Counted from the stretch's first letter, positions 50,608 through 60,023 are shown. The stretch: DNA of 64,000 nt from JADCCX01 sp051649305 (GCA_051649305.1 JBOFGV010000052.1:1-64000); one strand, 5' to 3'. The notes: generated by a model from the letters alone, not told the origin. Program-made: numbers and translations.

Positions 50608-53372
50608 ACGTGCATAACCCACCGGATCGCATGGTGCTGGCGCTCACCGTCAACGGTGTGGCGAAAAGCCTTTCAGTTTCGCCCGGCAAGCGCCTGACGG
50701 AAATCCTGCGCGATGACATCGGCCTGACAGGCACCAAGGTTGGCTGTGATGCTGGCGATTGCGGGGCCTGCACTGTGGCCCTCAACGGCGCGCAGGTCTG
50801 CGCCTGTCTGGTGCCCGCAGGGCAGATCAGCGGTGCCACTATCCAAACTGTGGAAGGCCTTGCAAACACCCGCACAGGCGCAGCCCTGCAAGCCGCCTTT
50901 GCGGCGCACGGCGCGGCGCAATGCGGCATCTGCACACCCGGCATGCTGATGGCGGCACATGATCTACTGGCGCGTGATGCCAACCCCAGCCGCGCTGCTG
51001 TTGATGACGCGCTGGGCGGTGTGCTGTGTCGCTGCACGGGCTATATCAAGATTGCAGAGGCCATCCTTGATGTGCAGCGTTTTATGGATGCTGATCCGGT
51101 TCAGATTGACAGCAACGCACCTTCCATCGGCACAAGACTGGCCAAATTGGATGGCGCTTCCCGCATTGATGGTTCGGCGCTCTACGGGGCAGACCTTGCT
51201 CCTGCTGATACGCTTTGGCTCAGGGTAATCCGCTCGCCCCATACCAGCGCGCGCTTCACTGTTGGCGACTTTGCGCCGCTGCTGGCGAAGCATCCCGGCG
51301 TTCTGCATGTGCTTTCAGCCAAGGATGTTCCCGGCGAAAACTCCTTTGGCATTTATCCTGATCTGAAGGATCAGCCGGTACTGGCCGATGGCCATGTGCG
51401 TTATCGCGGTGAAGCCGTGCTGGCGCTGGTGGGAGACAAGGACGCGGTCAATGCTGTGACGCTGTCCGACCTCCCGCTGGTGTGGCAGGTTGATGCAGCA
51501 CTCATCGGTGTAGCCGCTGCAACAGCCACCGATGCGCCAGCGCTGCATGCTTTCAAGCCAGACAATATTCTAACCCGAGGTCTGGTCGAAAAAGGCCAAC
51601 CTGAAACCGCTGTTCTCACCGCTGCCCATCTGGCCGAAGGCGCGTTTGAGACAGGCTTTGTCGAGCATGCCTATATCGAGCCAGAAGCTGGCTATGCACA
51701 GAGGATTGATGGACGCATGGAGGTCTTCGCCTGCACGCAAGCACCCTACATGGACCGCGATGAGGTGGCCCGTGTGCTAGGCCTGCCGCTCGATAGTGTG
51801 AGGATCATCCCATCCGCCTGTGGCGGCGGATTTGGCGGCAAGCTCGATGTTTCGGTGCAGCCGCTTCTGGCGGTCGCGAGCTGGGTGCTGAACCGTCCCG
51901 TGCGGGCTGTGTGGAACCGCATTGAAAGCATGGCCTCTTCCACCAAGCGCCACCCATCGTCCATCAAAGCACGCGCCAGCTGCGACGCCAAAGGCAAGCT
52001 CATCAGCTTTGAAATGGACGGGGATTTCAACACGGGAGCCTATGCATCATGGGGTCCAACAGTGGCTGGCCGCGTGCCGGTGCATGCGACAGGCCCATAC
52101 GCCGTACCCCATGTCAGAAACCGCAGCCGCGCAGTCTACACCAACGAGACGCCCGCAGGCGCATTCCGGGGCTTCGGCGTGCCGCAGGCGGCTATCGCGC
52201 AGGAAGCGTTGTTTGATTTTCTCGCTGAAAAGGCAGGCATTGACCGCCTGGAATTCCGCCATCTCAACGCCATCCGCGTAGGCGATGCCACTGCCACCGG
52301 CCATGTGCTGGAAGCCAGTGCCGGATTGGCAGAATGCATCGCGGCCTTGCGGGCAGACTGGCAGGCAATGCTTGCTGATGCAGAGGCCTTCAACCGCGAT
52401 GCCAAACGGTCACGCCGTGGCGTTGGCATTGGCTGCATGTGGTACGGCATCGGCAACACCTCAATGTCCAACCCATCCGTAATGCGTCTGAGCCTTGCTG
52501 CTGATGGTGCGATTACCTTCTGGAACGGGGCCGTCGATATTGGGCAGGGCTCAACCACCGTGCTTGCGCAGATTGCGGCTGATGCACTGGGTGTGCCAGT
52601 GGACTCACTGCACAATGTTGTGGGTGACACTGACCGCACGGCGGACGCAGGCAAGACCTCCGCCTCGCGCCAGACCTTCGTTTCCGGCAAAGCGGCTGAA
52701 AACGCGGGCAAAGCGTTGCGCGCCGAAATCCTGCGCCTCACCAATGCGGGGCCTGATGCGCTTATCGCGATCAACGGTCCAAAATTGACCGTGGTTGACG
52801 GCGATATCCGCAGAAATCTCGATCTTGCGACTCTGCCGCGGAGCGAAAACGGTATGGTACTGGAAGGCACTGGCACGTTCGATCCCCCCACCAAACCGCT
52901 GGACAGCAAGGGACAGGGCATCCCCTACGCTACCTACGGTTTTGCCGCACAGATATGTTCATTGGATGTGGATGTGGATCTCGGCACCATCACGCTCAAC
53001 CGCATTGTGGCTGCCCATGATGTTGGCAAGGCGATCAACCCCATGCTGGTGGAAGGGCAGATTCACGGCGGCATCGCACAGGGCATCGGTCTGGCGCTGA
53101 TGGAAGAGTTCATTCCCGGTCGCACCGAAAACCTGCATGATTATCTCATCCCGACCATCGGCGATGTGCCGCCGATCGACATTATTCTAGTGGAAGACCA
53201 TGAGCCGCTTGGGCCATCAGGAGCCAAGGGCATTGGCGAGCCGGCGCTGGTGCCAACTGCCCCCGCCATCCTTGGCGCTATCCGCCATGCGGTTGGCGTG
53301 ATGCCGACACAGGTGCCCGTGCTGCCGCACCGCCTATGGGAACTGATGCAGGCGAAAGCCATAAAATCATGA
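50604..53372 (+). CDS. Molybdenum hydroxylase, fused [2Fe-2S] and molybdopterin subunit
   Basis: A 922-residue protein. Residues 1-165 are a two-cluster [2Fe-2S] domain (CDAGDCGACTVALNG near 48; QCGICTPGML near 107; LCRCTGYIKI near 140). The rest is the molybdopterin domain, with CGGGFGGKLDVS near 411, GAFRGFGVPQA near 518, and the catalytic glutamate in GAKGIGEPALVP near 874. Such enzymes hydroxylate aromatic or purine-type N-heterocycles. Separate small and large subunits are more usual; here they are fused and the FAD subunit stays separate. Given the 6-hydroxynicotinate-reductase-like gene next door, nicotinate dehydrogenase is the favoured role; a purine substrate is possible. Confidence 0.87.
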   Translation: MNVHNPPDRMVLALTVNGVAKSLSVSPGKRLTEILRDDIGLTGTKVGCDAGDCGACTVALNGAQVCACLVPAGQISGATIQTVEGLANTRTGAALQAAFAAHGAAQCGICTPGMLMAAHDLLARDANPSRAAVDDALGGVLCRCTGYIKIAEAILDVQRFMDADPVQIDSNAPSIGTRLAKLDGASRIDGSALYGADLAPADTLWLRVIRSPHTSARFTVGDFAPLLAKHPGVLHVLSAKDVPGENSFGIYPDLKDQPVLADGHVRYRGEAVLALVGDKDAVNAVTLSDLPLVWQVDAALIGVAAATATDAPALHAFKPDNILTRGLVEKGQPETAVLTAAHLAEGAFETGFVEHAYIEPEAGYAQRIDGRMEVFACTQAPYMDRDEVARVLGLPLDSVRIIPSACGGGFGGKLDVSVQPLLAVASWVLNRPVRAVWNRIESMASSTKRHPSSIKARASCDAKGKLISFEMDGDFNTGAYASWGPTVAGRVPVHATGPYAVPHVRNRSRAVYTNETPAGAFRGFGVPQAAIAQEALFDFLAEKAGIDRLEFRHLNAIRVGDATATGHVLEASAGLAECIAALRADWQAMLADAEAFNRDAKRSRRGVGIGCMWYGIGNTSMSNPSVMRLSLAADGAITFWNGAVDIGQGSTTVLAQIAADALGVPVDSLHNVVGDTDRTADAGKTSASRQTFVSGKAAENAGKALRAEILRLTNAGPDALIAINGPKLTVVDGDIRRNLDLATLPRSENGMVLEGTGTFDPPTKPLDSKGQGIPYATYGFAAQICSLDVDVDLGTITLNRIVAAHDVGKAINPMLVEGQIHGGIAQGIGLALMEEFIPGRTENLHDYLIPTIGDVPPIDIILVEDHEPLGPSGAKGIGEPALVPTAPAILGAIRHAVGVMPTQVPVLPHRLWELMQAKAIKS

Positions 53373-54865
53373 CAACAGCGCTCTCTGACCGTTCCAAAAA
53401 ATTCGGTGCTGCCGAAGGCGATGATGGCATCATCCGTTGTGATGCCTGCCCGGTGCTTTGCCGCATCCGGCCCGGACGCTCCGGCGCCTGTTCACGCTAT
53501 GCCAACGAAGATGGTTTGCTTGTCCGCACTGATCCGGTTGTGCTGCTGGAGCGTGCCATTGAGCAGGGCGATGCGCTGGTGCCTTTCGTCGAACGCAGTG
53601 CGGACTGGGATGGCTCGATGCTGCATCCGGAGCGCACTTTCGTCACGGGCATTGGCGCAGGCACAACCTACCCCGATTACAAGCCTGCACCTTTCATCGT
53701 CAGCCAGCAACATGCAGGCGTCGATACTGTCACGGTCGTGACCGAGGGTATTTTCAGCTATTGCGGCGTGAAGGTGAAGATCGATACCGACCGGCATCTG
53801 GGACCAGAGACGGCAGCCATCCGCTGTCAGGGCGAACAGGTGGGCCATGTGACCACGGCGGAATATGGCTCGCAAATGCTGTCGCTTGGTGGCGTGCACC
53901 ATCTCACGGGCGGCACCAAAAAAGAGGGCAATGTCACCTGCGATACCCTGCTGAAGCTCTGCAACGGCGAGGCGGTGGAACTGACCATCGACGGTGGCCA
54001 CAGCGTTGTGGTGCAGGCGGGGGCTGCCCCTATTGTCGATGGCAAGGCAGAGACCCGCATGCGCGTCGGTTGCGGCTCTGCCACGGTTGGCATTTTCGCG
54101 CAGCAATGGCTTGGCCATGTGGATGAGGTGATCGTCGTTGATGATCACATCACAGGCGTCTTGTCAGAGCATCAGGCGGGCCGCGTGCTGGACATGCGCC
54201 CGGCTGGCATTCGCGTCAAAGGCCGCAAGTCGACACCTGGCCGCTATTTTCAGGTGGCCAGTCCCGGCATGGGCTGGGGCGGCACGGACATTGTCGATCC
54301 GCTCTCGATCATCCTGAAAATCGACCCAGCTGTGGCATGGCCGGGCCTTCGCCTGCTGCTCACATCCACCACCGGCGAGGACGCCTTGTGGTGTGTCCTC
54401 GATGAGACACTGACGCCGGTTCCTGCCGAGATGCCAGCGGCGGTGCGCGCGGTTGTCGACCGCATTGGCGAGAACTGTGAACCGTCGGTTTGCACCGTGC
54501 TGTTCATGGCCGGTGCTGGTGGCAGCCTGCGCGCTGGCGTGACAGACAATCCAGTTCTGCTGACACGTTCGGTGCAGGACGGCACAACGCGTGTGACCCT
54601 TGGCGGTGCGCCTGCATTGCTGTGGCCGGGTGGCGGCATCACGGTGATGGTGGATGTGACACGCCTGCCGAAAAACGCTTTCGGTTACGTGCCGACTCCG
54701 GCGCTTGTTGCGCCCATCGAGTTCACCTTGCCGCGCCATCTTTATGAGGCATCGGGTGGGCATGTCGGCGAGGTTCTCCCGCTCAGCGAAGTCATTCGCG
54801 ACTATGGCAAGGCAGCGCGTGTGGAGGCATCAAGCAGCGCCAATCCATGGCCGTTGAAGGATTAG
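53369..54865 (+). CDS. 6-hydroxynicotinate reductase-like protein
   Basis: A 498-residue protein of the family annotated after the 6-hydroxynicotinate reductase of nicotinate-fermenting clostridia. A four-cysteine set C-x2-C-x3-C-x9-C (Cys 24, 27, 31, 41) at the N-terminus fits an iron-sulfur cluster. Further conserved-looking segments are TEGIFSYCGVKVKIDTD near 130 and SPGMGWGGTDIVDP near 300. In its pathway it reduces the ring of 6-hydroxynicotinate to a tetrahydro form before ring opening. It overlaps the molybdenum hydroxylase stop and precedes a UPF0280 gene, an arrangement seen in several alphaproteobacteria. Confidence 0.75.
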   Translation: MTTALSDRSKKFGAAEGDDGIIRCDACPVLCRIRPGRSGACSRYANEDGLLVRTDPVVLLERAIEQGDALVPFVERSADWDGSMLHPERTFVTGIGAGTTYPDYKPAPFIVSQQHAGVDTVTVVTEGIFSYCGVKVKIDTDRHLGPETAAIRCQGEQVGHVTTAEYGSQMLSLGGVHHLTGGTKKEGNVTCDTLLKLCNGEAVELTIDGGHSVVVQAGAAPIVDGKAETRMRVGCGSATVGIFAQQWLGHVDEVIVVDDHITGVLSEHQAGRVLDMRPAGIRVKGRKSTPGRYFQVASPGMGWGGTDIVDPLSIILKIDPAVAWPGLRLLLTSTTGEDALWCVLDETLTPVPAEMPAAVRAVVDRIGENCEPSVCTVLFMAGAGGSLRAGVTDNPVLLTRSVQDGTTRVTLGGAPALLWPGGGITVMVDVTRLPKNAFGYVPTPALVAPIEFTLPRHLYEASGGHVGEVLPLSEVIRDYGKAARVEASSSANPWPLKD

Positions 54866-55746
54866 CAGCCAACCGTTGGAGTGGACCACAGGCGGGCTGG
54901 CTTTCTCACAACCGCCTCCACCTGCAGCATGGGCCGATTGATCTCATCATCAAGGCTGACGGGCCAGTTGACGCGGTGCAACGCGCTTACGAGGCAGCGA
55001 CCGAGCGCTTTCAGACAGTCCTTGGTGAACTGATGGGCGAGATTGATAATCTGCGCCAACCGCTGAGGGACGAGATACGACCACAATTTCAGTCTGTGAT
55101 TGCCGAGCGCATGGTCGTCGCCTGCTGGCCGCATCGTACAGTCTACATCACGCCAATGGCAGCGGTGGCGGGCGCAGTGGCGGATGAGATTCTAGCGACA
55201 ATGTTGTCCGCTTCTCCCGCTCTCATCAAGGCCTATGTCAACAACGGCGGTGATATCGCTGTGCATGTCTCGCCGGGTCATGCGCTTGGCATCGGTGTTG
55301 TTGCCGATCTGGTTGCGGCCGTACCGGAAGGTAGGATTACTATTCAATCCGGATCAGGGATTGGCGGTCTGGCCACGAGTGGCTGGCGCGGGCGTTCCTT
55401 CTCGCTGGGCATAGCAGACGCCGTGACGGTGCTGGCTGGATCTGCCGCAGAAGCCGATGCGGCAGCAACAATCATAGCAAATGCTGTGAATACGGATGAC
55501 AAGGCAATCGTCCGCACCCCTGCCCGCGCGCTTGATCCTGACAGTGATCTTGGTGATATTCCTGTCGTCACAGCGGTCAGTGCGCCTTCGCGGGCAGCCT
55601 GCGAAATGGCGCTGAGCAACGGCGTTGCGCAAGCCCGGGCCTTGCTAGAGCAGAACCTGATTGCAGGGGCTTATCTGTCGCTACAAGGGCTGAACATCAC
55701 TGTGATGCAAGAGACGATTCAAGCGGCGCAAAAATCGCTTTCCTAA
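54847..55746 (+). CDS. UPF0280 family protein
   Basis: A 299-residue protein of the UPF0280/ApbE-like group, with RLHLQHGPIDLIIKADG near residue 26, MAAVAGAVADEIL near 100, and GGDIAVHVSPGH near 138. It overlaps the reductase gene by 19 bases. UPF0280 proteins have no proven function; the ApbE-like fold and the coupling to an Fe-S reductase suggest flavin or cofactor handling for that enzyme (inference). Confidence 0.8.
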   Translation: MAVEGLAANRWSGPQAGWLSHNRLHLQHGPIDLIIKADGPVDAVQRAYEAATERFQTVLGELMGEIDNLRQPLRDEIRPQFQSVIAERMVVACWPHRTVYITPMAAVAGAVADEILATMLSASPALIKAYVNNGGDIAVHVSPGHALGIGVVADLVAAVPEGRITIQSGSGIGGLATSGWRGRSFSLGIADAVTVLAGSAAEADAAATIIANAVNTDDKAIVRTPARALDPDSDLGDIPVVTAVSAPSRAACEMALSNGVAQARALLEQNLIAGAYLSLQGLNITVMQETIQAAQKSLS

Positions 55747-55816
55747 ACACAATCCGGTGCTTACAAATCATACCATAACAAACCCGCCAGGGATGCGGAG
55801 TTTCAGGGAGAAAAAC

Positions 55817-56788
55817 ATGTTTACACGTCGTCATGCCATGCAGCTTGGTGTTGCTGCCGGTGCAGCCTCTGCTTTTGGCCTGCCAGCCTCTGCTCAGGCC
55901 CTTTCGTCACTGGAAATCTTCGTTCCCGCCGCTCCCGGCGGTGGCTGGGACCAGACAGGCCGCTCCATCGAAAGCGTGATGCGCGCTGACGGCATTGTGC
56001 AGAACTTCCAGTTCGAGCACGCTCCCGGTGCTGGCGGCGCTGTTGGCCTGCCGAAGTTTCTGGGCACCAAGAGGGGCCGCGAGAATGCCGTGATGATCGG
56101 CGGCATGGTGATGGTGGGTTCGCTCATCGCCAACAAGTCTCCCGTCAAGATGACAGACCTGACACCGCTGGCACGCCTGACCGGTGAAGCACTGGCACTT
56201 GTGGTTCCTGCCGCATCGCCGTTCAAGAACCTTGGTGACCTGATGGCTGCGTTCAAGGCTGATCCCGGCAAGGTTTCCATTGCTGGTGGTTCGGCTGGCG
56301 GATCAGACCATATCCTCGCGGGCATGATGGCCAAGGCCGCTGGCATCGAAGCCAAGAAGGCCGCTTACGTGGCCTTTGCAGGCGGTGGACCAGCTCAGGC
56401 AGCCATCCTCGGTGCGCAGGTTTCGGCTGGCATCTCTGGCTACGGCGAATTCTCCGAGCAGGTGAAGGCGGGCAAGTTGCGCGCCATCGCCATCTCGTCA
56501 GACAAGCGCCTGCCCGGCATCGATGTGCCAACGTTCAAGGAGCAGGGCGTTGATGTTGAACTCTTCAACTGGCGCGGTGTGTTCGGTGCCCCCGGCATCA
56601 CGCCTGCCCAGCGCACGGCTCTCATCGGCCTCTTCGACAAGATGGTAGCTGGTGCAGCATGGAAGGCTGAACTTGCCAAGAAGGACTGGACCGGCGTCTA
56701 TCTTTCCGGTGATGCCTACAGCACCTTCCTTACATCGGAAATCGAGCGCATCACCGGCATCCTCAAGGATCTGGGCCTGTCGAGCTAA
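55817..56788 (+). CDS. TctC-type tripartite tricarboxylate transporter binding protein
   Basis: A 323-residue periplasmic protein. A signal peptide (FTRRHAMQLGVAAGAASAFG then ASAQ) is followed by LEIFVPAAPGGGWDQTGRSI, the Bug/TctC loop, and FEHAPGAGGAVGLPKF. CAGGGAG precedes ATG 55817. With TctB and TctA downstream it forms a complete TTT importer. Being in the nicotinate-type cluster it probably binds an N-heteroaromatic acid or a breakdown product (inference). Confidence 0.92.
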   Translation: MFTRRHAMQLGVAAGAASAFGLPASAQALSSLEIFVPAAPGGGWDQTGRSIESVMRADGIVQNFQFEHAPGAGGAVGLPKFLGTKRGRENAVMIGGMVMVGSLIANKSPVKMTDLTPLARLTGEALALVVPAASPFKNLGDLMAAFKADPGKVSIAGGSAGGSDHILAGMMAKAAGIEAKKAAYVAFAGGGPAQAAILGAQVSAGISGYGEFSEQVKAGKLRAIAISSDKRLPGIDVPTFKEQGVDVELFNWRGVFGAPGITPAQRTALIGLFDKMVAGAAWKAELAKKDWTGVYLSGDAYSTFLTSEIERITGILKDLGLSS

Positions 56789-56794
56789 GAGACC

Positions 56795-56911
56795 CTTCTT
56801 CCTTGGGAGAAGGTGGCTGGCGGAGCCAGACGGATGAGGGAAAACCACTGATATCGGCGTTTCTCCCTCATCAGTCAGGCTTTGCCTGACAGCTTCTCCC
56901 GCAGGGAGAAG
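56795..56911. repeat. Rhizobium-like intergenic palindromic element (117 bp)
   Basis: Two hairpins lie back to back in the TctC-TctB gap: CTTCTTCCTTGGGAGAAG with TGGCTGGCGGAGCCAG at the left and CAGGCTTTGCCTG with CTTCTCCCGCAGGGAGAAG at the right, joined by CCCTCATC-type arms in opposite orientation. It is the same family as 38652-38800. In a binding-protein/permease operon it could stabilise the upstream mRNA. Confidence 0.65.
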
Positions 56912-56935
56912 CATGGTGCCAAAACGGGGGGAACC

Positions 56936-57415
56936 ATGACCGACCAACCACGCGGACTCGCGAAAGGTGATATCGCTGTCTCTGGCGGCGTCATCCTGCT
57001 GGGGTTGATTGCCGCCTGGCAGACAACACTCATTCCGCAATCGGCCTATGCCGCCGTTGGCCCCCGCGCCTTTGCCTGGGGCACGTCCGTGATGCTTGTC
57101 ATCATGGGGTTCTTCCTGCTGAAAGACGCTATGACTGGCGGCTGGAGCCATGAGACCGATGATTATGGCATTGTTGACTGGAAGGGCGGCCTCTGGATGG
57201 TGGCCGGGCTCATCGCCAATGTGGCCCTCATCGAACATGTCGGCTTTATCCTGATATCAACCGTTCTCTTCATCTGCACCGCCAAAGCCTTTGGGAGTGT
57301 ATCCCTCACACGCGACGCCATCATTGGTTTCCTGCTGGTATTCTTTGCCTATGTCGGATTTGACCGCGTGCTTGGTTACAAGATTGGCTCTGGCCTGATC
57401 GAGAGACTGCTATGA
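56936..57415 (+). CDS. TctB-type small membrane subunit
   Basis: A 159-residue protein with four hydrophobic helices (ISGGVILLGLIAAWQTTLIP-like start near residue 15; AWGTSVMLVIMGFFLLKDAM near 45; LIEHVGFILISTVLFICTA near 101). It fits the TctB small subunit of TTT transporters. GGGGGGAACC precedes ATG 56936. Its stop overlaps TctA by four bases. Confidence 0.87.
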   Translation: MTDQPRGLAKGDIAVSGGVILLGLIAAWQTTLIPQSAYAAVGPRAFAWGTSVMLVIMGFFLLKDAMTGGWSHETDDYGIVDWKGGLWMVAGLIANVALIEHVGFILISTVLFICTAKAFGSVSLTRDAIIGFLLVFFAYVGFDRVLGYKIGSGLIERLL

Positions 57416-58911
57416 GCACCATCGACCATCTGATGAACGGGTTCGGCATTGCGCTGCAACCCATGAACCTGCTCTGGGCTTTTGTCGGCGTCACTGTCGG
57501 CACCGCTATCGGCGTGCTTCCGGGCCTTGGGCCTGCGCTCACCATCGCGCTGCTCTTGCCGCTCACCTACAAGGTTGATCCGACGGCAGCGATGATCCTG
57601 TTTGCGGGCATCTACTACGGCGCGATGTACGGCGGTTCCACCACCTCGATCCTGCTGAACACGCCCGGCGAAAGCGCCACCATCGTCACGTCGCTGGAAG
57701 GAAACAAGATGGCCAAGAAAGGCCGTGCCGGTGCTGCCCTTTCCACGGCGGCCATTGGCTCTTTCGTTGCTGGCACAATCGGCACCATCGGCATCACGTT
57801 TCTGGCTGAGCCCGTCGTTAATCTGGCGCTGAAATTTGGCCCAGCCGAATATTTCTCGCTGATGGTGCTGTCCTTCATCACGGTGTCCGCCGTGCTGGGA
57901 TCATCCGCCGTGCGCGGGCTTGCGGCGCTGGCTGTGGGCATCTTCCTGGGCATGATCGGCATTGACATGCAGACCGGGCAGGCACGCTTCACCTTTGGCG
58001 TGACCGAGCTTTATGACGGCATCAACGTCATCATCGTGGCTGTTGGTCTGTTTGCGGTGGGCGAGACGCTTTATCTCGCCTTTCAGAAATCCGCCAAGGA
58101 GCAGGATCACGAGGTGATCGAGGTGAAAGACTCGATCTGGATGTCGAAGGCGGACTGGGCGCGCTCGTGGAAGCCTTGGCTGCGCGGCTCCGCCATCGGC
58201 TTCCCCATTGGGGCCATGCCTGCAGGTGGAGCTGAAATCCCGACGTTCCTTTCATACTTTACCGAGAAGAAACTCTCGAAACATCCGGAAGAATTCGGCC
58301 ACGGCGCGATTGAGGGCGTTGCGGGACCGGAAGCCGCCAACAACGCTTCTGCTGCCGGTGTGCTGGTGCCGATGCTGGCGCTTGGCCTGCCCACCTCGGC
58401 GACGGCTGCCATCATGCTTTCCGCCTTCCAGAGCTACAACATCAACCCCGGCCCGCAGCTTTTTGCCACCAAGCCGGAACTGGTCTGGGGTCTGATTGCG
58501 TCGCTCTATGTCGGCAATGTCATGTTGCTGGTGCTCAACCTGCCGTTGGTGGGCCTGTGGGTGAAAATCCTGCGCATTCCCACGCCGTTGCTTTATGGTG
58601 GCATTCTGGTCTTCGCCACCATCGGCACCTACGGCATCAGCCGATCGGCAGTTGATCTCGTATTGCTCTATCTGATGGGAGCCATGGGCTATTTCATGCG
58701 CCGCTATGATTTCCCGACAGCACCGGTGATCATCGGCATGATCCTTGGTCCCTTAGCGGAACAGAACTTCCGGCAGGCGATGACCATCAGTCAGGGTGAC
58801 CTGATGATTTTCCTGACAAAGCCCATTTCGCTGGGGTTGCTGTTGCTGGGCGTTCTGGCGCTGGCAGGGCCGAAGCTTTGGGCCATGATGCGCAAACCGC
58901 GCACAGCCTGA
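57412..58911 (+). CDS. TctA-type large membrane subunit
   Basis: A 499-residue permease with about twelve helices. It has the TctA signature GVLPGLGPALTIALLLPLT near residue 32, YGAMYGGSTTSILLNTPGE near 64, and IPTGAMPAGGAEIPTFLSY-like IGAMPAGGAEIPTFLSYF near 270. TTT systems use the ion gradient to import carboxylates. It ends the operon; a strong terminator follows within six bases. Confidence 0.94.
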   Translation: MSTIDHLMNGFGIALQPMNLLWAFVGVTVGTAIGVLPGLGPALTIALLLPLTYKVDPTAAMILFAGIYYGAMYGGSTTSILLNTPGESATIVTSLEGNKMAKKGRAGAALSTAAIGSFVAGTIGTIGITFLAEPVVNLALKFGPAEYFSLMVLSFITVSAVLGSSAVRGLAALAVGIFLGMIGIDMQTGQARFTFGVTELYDGINVIIVAVGLFAVGETLYLAFQKSAKEQDHEVIEVKDSIWMSKADWARSWKPWLRGSAIGFPIGAMPAGGAEIPTFLSYFTEKKLSKHPEEFGHGAIEGVAGPEAANNASAAGVLVPMLALGLPTSATAAIMLSAFQSYNINPGPQLFATKPELVWGLIASLYVGNVMLLVLNLPLVGLWVKILRIPTPLLYGGILVFATIGTYGISRSAVDLVLLYLMGAMGYFMRRYDFPTAPVIIGMILGPLAEQNFRQAMTISQGDLMIFLTKPISLGLLLLGVLALAGPKLWAMMRKPRTA

Positions 58912-58916
58912 GATAC

Positions 58917-58948
58917 AAAAACCGGGATGGCTACATCCCGGTTTTTTT
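58917..58948. terminator. Bidirectional terminator between TctA and the idonate dehydrogenase gene
   Basis: AAAACCGGGATG (58918-58929) pairs with CATCCCGGTTTT (58934-58945) around a GCTA loop, with T-runs on the plus strand and A-runs before it. It serves the TctCBA operon and the convergent dehydrogenase transcript. Confidence 0.9.
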
Positions 58949-58967
58949 AAATTCAATCCAATAGCGA

Positions 58968-60023
58968 TCAGGCTTTATCAGCCACCAGCATGACCTTCAT
59001 GCTCTGGGTGCGATCGAGAGCCAATCGCAGCGCGGCAGGCGCATCGGACAGAGCACGCTCTGCACTGATGATCTGCGTCACATCAATAGCCCCCGAGGCA
59101 ATCAACTCGACCGCCGTTGAAAACTCTTCGCCAAAACGGAACGTACCGATGAGGGTCAGTTCCTTGGCCATGACGGCATTGGCGGGAACAGGAATCGCCC
59201 CGCCAGGCAGATTGCCGATCTGCACGACCGTACCACCGCGCCGCGCCGCCATGATGGCAGCAGAAAGGCCTGCGGCGGTGCCTGAAGCTTCAAACACGAC
59301 ATCGAATGGTGTCTGCTTGGCAGCACGGGCCAGTGTTTCCGAATCCGTTGCTGTGTTGATGACCTCATCTGCGCCAAGGCGAGCCGCAAAGGCAAGCGGC
59401 GCAGAAGCGATATCGGCTACAGCCAGGAAAGCCATACCCGCACGCTTTGCTGCCAGCATGGTCAGCAGGCCAATGGGGCCTGCACCCACAACGAGAGCAT
59501 TCTGCCCTTTGACATCCCCGGCGCGCGCCACAGCATGCAGACAGACGGCCAGTGGCTCTCCAAGTGCCGCCGCCTGAAAAGGAACATGGTCCGGCACTTT
59601 GACGCATTGCGCAGGAATGGCATCAAAGAAGGAAGCAAAGCCCCCCTGCATATGCGGGGTCTTCGAGGCGGAGCCCATGAAGAAGATATTCTCGCAAAGG
59701 TTGGGGCGGCCGGTTTTGCAATAATGGCACGTCCCGCACCAGCGCGACGGATTGATCGCGACCCTGTCGCCGATTTTCAAACCGCTGCCTGCGATGTTGA
59801 TATCAGCCACAGTTCCGGCAATCTCATGCCCCAGCACAAGTGGCGATGTGACAACAAAATCCCCCGTGCGAGCATGGCGGAAGTAATGCATATCCGAACC
59901 GCAAACCCCACCTGCGCCAAAGGCGACACGCACCATGCCGGAGGCGAGCGGACCAAGAGGCTGCTCAACAACCCGCAGGTCCTCCGGGCCAAAGATGGTG
60001 GCTGCAAAAGCCGTATGTGTCAT
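58968..60023 (-). CDS. L-idonate 5-dehydrogenase-like zinc alcohol dehydrogenase
   Basis: A 351-residue medium-chain dehydrogenase. Catalytic zinc residues are visible in GGVCGSDMHYF near residue 38 and GHEIAGTV near 66; the structural-zinc cysteines are CGTCHYCKTGRPNLC near 93; the NAD motif is VVGAGPIGLL near 177. Sequence fits L-idonate 5-dehydrogenases that interconvert L-idonate and 5-ketogluconate. It is the last gene of the TRAP-transporter operon and overlaps the DctM stop by four bases. The sugar acid used by this system is not certain. Confidence 0.85.
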   Translation of the reverse strand: MTHTAFAATIFGPEDLRVVEQPLGPLASGMVRVAFGAGGVCGSDMHYFRHARTGDFVVTSPLVLGHEIAGTVADINIAGSGLKIGDRVAINPSRWCGTCHYCKTGRPNLCENIFFMGSASKTPHMQGGFASFFDAIPAQCVKVPDHVPFQAAALGEPLAVCLHAVARAGDVKGQNALVVGAGPIGLLTMLAAKRAGMAFLAVADIASAPLAFAARLGADEVINTATDSETLARAAKQTPFDVVFEASGTAAGLSAAIMAARRGGTVVQIGNLPGGAIPVPANAVMAKELTLIGTFRFGEEFSTAVELIASGAIDVTQIISAERALSDAPAALRLALDRTQSMKVMLVADKA

